Assembly: GCF_001295925.1 (NCBI RefSeq)
Contig: NZ_LJHQ01000006.1
Coordinates: forward strand, 1-64,000
Origin: Allobosea sp. AAP35
Lineage (GTDB): Bacteria; Pseudomonadota; Alphaproteobacteria; Rhizobiales; Beijerinckiaceae
Direction: 5' to 3'
DNA: 64,000 nt
Part shown: positions 60,858-64,000 of the stretch, piece after piece
How the letters are laid out: each line of letters starts with the position of its first letter
Numbering within the stretch: the stretch's first letter is position 1
The notes under the pieces: generated by a model
Told to the model about the DNA's origin: nothing
Databases searched by the model: none
Seen by the model: the letters and a program-made list of their open reading frames with translations, nothing else
Translations under genes and position numbers: made by a program

Positions 60858-61205
60858 ATGGTGAAGCTCACGCGCCCCATTTCCTGGATCAAAGCGGCAC
60901 GGAAAGATTTTCTGAGCTTTCCGGATGCTGCTCAACGGGACGCGTTGCGGGCTTTGACCGTTGCGGCCGAAGGCGGGATGGCGGGGAACTGCAAGCCGCT
61001 GCAGGGCCTCGGCAGCGGTGTCTTCGAGATTGTCTTGAGGCAACGGGGCGACGCTTTTCGCGTGGTTTATGTCGTCCAGATCGCCGATGCGGTTTGGGTG
61101 GTTCATGCCTTCCAGAAGAAATCGACGTCAGGAATTAAAACGGCCAAAGGTGACATCGATCTCGTCGCGGAACGGCTCAGACGCCTGAGGGAAACATTGA
61201 AATGA
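60858..61205 (+). CDS. HigB/RelE-like toxin (phage Gp49-like)
   Basis: 115 residues. LTRPISWIKAARKDFLSFPDAAQRDALRAL and GVFEIVLRQRGDAFRVVYVVQIADAVWVVHAFQKKS (in parts) form the RelE/ParE-like core of the Gp49 family. Toxin-first order with the antitoxin ATG overlapping its TGA (ATGA) matches HigBA. Divergent from vapBC. Confidence 0.85.
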   Translation: MVKLTRPISWIKAARKDFLSFPDAAQRDALRALTVAAEGGMAGNCKPLQGLGSGVFEIVLRQRGDAFRVVYVVQIADAVWVVHAFQKKSTSGIKTAKGDIDLVAERLRRLRETLK

Positions 61206-61507
61206 GCGCTGATATCGAGCTGGTTCATGGCAGCGGCCATGTCTTCCGCGACATGGGGTCGCCCGACGCCGATCTAGAGCAGGCGCGGGCCCTGCTGGCA
61301 GCCAAGATCATCACCGTGATGGATGACCGGCAGCTCGGCGTTCAGGCTGCGGCCAAGTTGACGGGTGTCGCAGCCTCCGAGTTTTCGCGAATTCGCAACG
61401 TCAAGCTGGACCGCTTCACCATTGACCGGATGATTGCCATTCTCGGAAAGCTCGGTCAGGAGGTCGAGTTGACGATCACGGTGCGGCCTCGCGCGATGGC
61501 CGCGTAA
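61202..61507 (+). CDS. HigA-like XRE-family antitoxin
   Basis: 101 residues with a helix-turn-helix: LGVQAAAKLTGVAASEFSRIRNVKLDRFTIDRMIAIL. The N-terminal segment (ADIELVHGSGHVFRDMGSPDADLEQARALL) is typical of the XRE antitoxins paired with Gp49-like toxins. Expected to bind the palindrome upstream of the toxin gene. Confidence 0.85.
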   Translation: MSADIELVHGSGHVFRDMGSPDADLEQARALLAAKIITVMDDRQLGVQAAAKLTGVAASEFSRIRNVKLDRFTIDRMIAILGKLGQEVELTITVRPRAMAA

Positions 61508-61596
61508 CGAAGCGTGCAGAGTCGATAAAAGCAAGTGTGACCGTGTCGCGCTTCGCTCTACCGCGATAACCCGGCCTCGACGACGAAAGACACCCC

Positions 61597-62292
61597 ATGC
61601 CCCAGACCTGGATGATCACCGGCGCCAATCGCGGCATCGGGCTTGCACTGACGATGGAATTGCTGCGGCGGGGCGACCATGTCGTGGCTGCGGCACGCAA
61701 TCCCTGGGGCGGCGCATTGGCGGAACTGGCCGCCGCCCATCCGGCCGCGCTGCTGCCGCTCGAACTCGACGTGACCTCCGACGAGAGTGTGACAGCGGCG
61801 AAAGCTGCGCTCGATGGCCGGCCGATCGATGTGTTGGTCAACAACGCTGGCATCCATGGGCCGCGCGGGACCGAGAGCGCGCTGGCGATGGATTTCGATG
61901 GCTGGCGCGAGGTCTTCGAGGTCAATGTCTACGGTCCTCTGCGCGTGGCCCAGGGTTTCCTGCGCAACGTCGAGGCGGGCGCGGGCCGGAAGATCGCGAC
62001 CATCACCAGCCGCATGGGCTCGATCGGGATGAATCCGTCGGGGTCTTTGCCCTATCGCTCGTCGAAGGCGGCCGTGAACATGACGATGGTGGTGTTCGGC
62101 AATGCGGTGCGCGAGCGCGGCATCGTCCAGTTGCTGTTCCATCCGGGCTGGGTCCGCACCGATATGGGCGGCGGCGGGGCCGACATCGCGCCGTCGGAGA
62201 GCGCGGCCGGGCTCATCGCAACGATCGACGCGTCGGGCATCGCCCAGACCAACAGCTTCCGCACCTGGCAGGGCGAGACGATCCCCTGGTGA
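61597..62292 (+). CDS. Short-chain dehydrogenase/reductase
   Basis: 231 residues, classical SDR with TGANRGIG cofactor motif, VLVNNAGIHGPR, a serine in TITSRMGSIG, and Tyr-x3-Lys in PYRSSKAAVN. C-factor/CsgA-like SDRs have this length. Substrate unknown. Followed by a chemoreceptor gene. Confidence 0.88.
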   Translation: MPQTWMITGANRGIGLALTMELLRRGDHVVAAARNPWGGALAELAAAHPAALLPLELDVTSDESVTAAKAALDGRPIDVLVNNAGIHGPRGTESALAMDFDGWREVFEVNVYGPLRVAQGFLRNVEAGAGRKIATITSRMGSIGMNPSGSLPYRSSKAAVNMTMVVFGNAVRERGIVQLLFHPGWVRTDMGGGGADIAPSESAAGLIATIDASGIAQTNSFRTWQGETIPW

Positions 62293-62357
62293 GGGCCCGC
62301 ACGCCGCGAGGGAGCCTGGTCTCGTAGGCTTACCAGTCGGTTTGATATCCGGCTAAT

Positions 62358-62373
62358 CGATTGAATTCAATCG
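62358..62373. promoter_or_regulatory. 16-bp perfect palindrome upstream of the chemoreceptor gene
   Basis: CGATTGAATTCAATCG, centred on GAATTC, lies 66 bases before the chemoreceptor ATG in a region of lower GC. A candidate operator for an unknown regulator. Confidence 0.5.
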
Positions 62374-62438
62374 GTTTTGCGGTCGCCGTTAACCTGCTGT
62401 TGTCTTGCATCTGCGAGACCGTCGCCGGGGTGTGGGTT

Positions 62439-64000
62439 ATGGCGGCGATGACGATACGCAGATTGGGACTGACCGCGAAGATCACTTTGCTCTTCGCAAT
62501 TTTGAGCGTGGCGTCAGGTCTTGGGCTCGTCAGCGCCGTGCGTGGCTTCGATGCCGTCCGCCAGATCGACAGGGAGAGTCTCGAAAAGCTCGAGCTCGCC
62601 AACCGCGCGGCCCTGCTGACCAACCGGGTGACCTATGCCTCGCTGCTCAGCCGCTTCGAGGTGGGCGCCACCAGCCGCGAGATCGAGGCCGTGCTCGATC
62701 AACTGGACAGTGCTGTCGAACTGGTCGATTCGGCCCGTGCCAGCCTGATGTCGTCGCTACCGGCCGCGATGCTGGAAGCCAACCCGACGCTGGATCCGAG
62801 CTTGAAGACCTTCATGTCCTTCCAGCGCGACATCGTCGAGATCGGGCGCAGCGTCTCGGTCAAGGCCGCTCTGGTGGAGGCGGGGGCGGATGCGGCGCGG
62901 GAGAATGTGCGCCAGATCATCGTCACGACCTCGGCGATACGCGATGATCTCGGGCGCATGGCGCGCGATGCCACGAAGAGAGCCGCCGATCTCGCCGACG
63001 ACGTCCGCGCATGGACGATCGCGATCGCCTTATTGCTGCCGCTCGCCGGCGGCTGCGTTGCCTTCCTGCTGTTGCGGTCACATCTGACACGGCCGCTGCG
63101 GGACCTGATGGCGGCAATCGCGCGTGCCACCTCGTCCAACACGCTGATCGAGGTGCCCCATCAGGGCCGGGCCGACGAAATCGGGCAGCTCGCCCGAACC
63201 GTTCGAACACTCAGCGAGGTCCGCGCCACATTGACGACGCGCGAGGCCGAGGCCGATCTCGCCCAGCAGAACCGGCAGGAGCGGACGCAGGAACTCGCCC
63301 GGATCGCCGATGAATTCGAACTGAGGCTGGGAACGCTGCTCGGGGAAATCGCCGGTGCGAGCGAGGTCTTGCGCCTGGCGCTGCAGGATTCAGCGGTGCG
63401 GGTTCATCAGGTTTCGCGCAGTGCCGAAACGGCAGCCTCTTCGGTCGCCGGGGCCGGAGAAGATGCGCAGCGCAGCACCGATGCCGCCCTGCGGATGGAA
63501 GCCGTGATCGGGCAGATCAATGCCGAGATCCGGCGCGTCTCGGTGATGGCGACGGCGGCGACGGAGGAGGCGGCTGGGACCACTGCGCTCGTCGAAAGGC
63601 TGACGGACAATGCCTCCCAGATCCGCGAGGTGGTCGGCCTTATCGAGGCGATTGCGCGGCAGACCAACCTTTTGGCGCTCAACGCCACGATCGAGGCGGC
63701 ACGTGCGGGTGTCCATGGCCGCGGCTTTGCCGTGGTTGCCAATGAGGTGAAAGCACTGGCTGGGCAGACGGGCGCGGCGACCGCCAAGATCGTTGGCCGC
63801 ATCTTGCTCGTCAACGAGGCCTTGTCGCATGCGGCCGAGGCGATCTCGGCGATCGCGGCCAGCGTGGGGGCGGTGGAGCAGACCAGCACCGAAATCGCCA
63901 CGATGGTTGGATCTCAGGCCGAGTTGCTCGGCTCGCTGGGGGAAACCGTTTCGCGCATCTCGAATGTCACCGGCACCGCGGCCGGAGCCATGTCCGAGAT
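62439..64000 (+). CDS. Methyl-accepting chemotaxis protein (3' end outside window)
   Basis: ATG 62439; 520 codons are visible and the frame is still open at the window end. TM1 about 11-33 ([20 protein letters not shown]), a helical periplasmic sensor about 34-190, TM2 about 190-212 ([21 protein letters not shown]), HAMP ([16 protein letters not shown]) and a signalling domain with [17 protein letters not shown] and [15 protein letters not shown]. Its ligand is not predictable. The remaining C-terminus is beyond base 64000. Confidence 0.93.
   Translation, partial: MAAMTIRRLGLTAKITLLFAILSVASGLGLVSAVRGFDAVRQIDRESLEKLELANRAALLTNRVTYASLLSRFEVGATSREIEAVLDQLDSAVELVDSARASLMSSLPAAMLEANPTLDPSLKTFMSFQRDIVEIGRSVSVKAALVEAGADAARENVRQIIVTTSAIRDDLGRMARDATKRAADLADDVRAWTIAIALLLPLAGGCVAFLLLRSHLTRPLRDLMAAIARATSSNTLIEVPHQGRADEIGQLARTVRTLSEVRATLTTREAEADLAQQNRQERTQELARIADEFELRLGTLLGEIAGASEVLRLALQDSAVRVHQVSRSAETAASSVAGAGEDAQRSTDAALRMEAVIGQINAEIRRVSVMATAATEEAAGTTALVERLTDNASQIREVVGLIEAIARQTNLLALNATIEAARAGVHGRGFAVVANEVKALAGQTGAATAKIVGRILLVNEALSHAAEAISAIAASVGAVEQTSTEIATMVGSQAELLGSLGETVSRISNVTGTAAGAMSE

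Noticed and set aside
60708..61106. N-terminal extension of the VapB frame upstream of ATG 60707
   Set aside because: The extension runs through the vapBC operator and into the divergent higB gene; VapB family proteins begin near MPLYIRDDEV.
1..64000. Search for tRNA or rRNA genes, CRISPR arrays, insertion sequences and prophage genes
   Set aside because: No cloverleaf with CCA-adjacent T-loop signature, no regularly spaced repeats, no transposase or phage structural gene was recognised by reading; a tRNAscan or IS search would settle it.

Overview
This window is a contiguous piece of a high-GC alphaproteobacterial chromosome, most likely from the order Hyphomicrobiales (Rhizobiales), with Bosea/Methylobacterium-type relatives the best guess. 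Support comes from gene neighbourhoods typical of that group: rplY-pth-ychF, uvrC-pgsA-moaD-moaE, lgt-midA-pgeF, queC with a YhhQ-type transporter, a PetP/LdtR-type MarR regulator divergent from ilvE, and an Omp25/31-type porin-like protein. The genus assignment is inference. Almost all of the window is coding. Shine-Dalgarno sequences are often good, and genes are frequently coupled by ATGA or GTGA overlaps. No tRNA, rRNA, CRISPR array, insertion sequence or prophage was seen.

Layout. 0-8.7 kb: the 3' end of cytochrome c1, a methylthioadenosine salvage operon (mtnP-apt-mtnA-class II aldolase) that looks like the DHAP shunt rather than the full methionine salvage cycle, a tandem-MaoC protein, ychF, a decayed vapBC locus, a small secreted protein, pth and rplY. 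8.8-17.7 kb: a GAF-GGDEF-EAL protein, queuosine genes, prs, a lipoprotein, ubiK, a YbjN protein, proC, a TetR-like protein and a CsaA-like tRNA-binding protein. 17.7-24.8 kb: an AT-rich lipoprotein gene that looks imported, an EnvZ/OmpR-type pair with an upstream MarR gene, ilvE, a PemK/Phd-type toxin-antitoxin pair, moaE, moaD and pgsA. 24.8-40.8 kb: uvrC carrying an in-frame palindromic repeat, an NADPH-type reductase, a membrane GGDEF-EAL protein, lgt-midA-pgeF, small redox enzymes, a glycosyltransferase, an outer-membrane beta-barrel protein, rlmJ, RNase T2 and a PPOX flavoprotein.

40.8-64 kb: a lone TRAP binding protein with an iron-dependent alcohol dehydrogenase, an EamA transporter and an ArsR-SRPBCC operon. 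Next comes a signalling island (45.2-52.6 kb). One arm is a periplasmic molybdopterin-fold protein without a cysteine ligand, a hybrid kinase with Hpt and an HD-GYP regulator. The divergent arm is a CHASE3 kinase, an Rcp1-like receiver and a receiver-HisKA_2 kinase. After it lie a MarR gene, a dctQMP TRAP transporter divergent from a fused 5-oxoprolinase (a probable pyroglutamate uptake and catabolism unit), back-to-back vapBC and higBA loci, an SDR and the 5' part of a chemoreceptor gene that runs off the window.

Cross-cutting features. There are four toxin-antitoxin loci, one of them frameshifted; three have clear palindromic operators. At least five palindromic repeat elements are scattered between genes, and one lies inside uvrC. 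Cyclic-di-GMP turnover is well represented (two GGDEF-EAL proteins and one HD-GYP protein).
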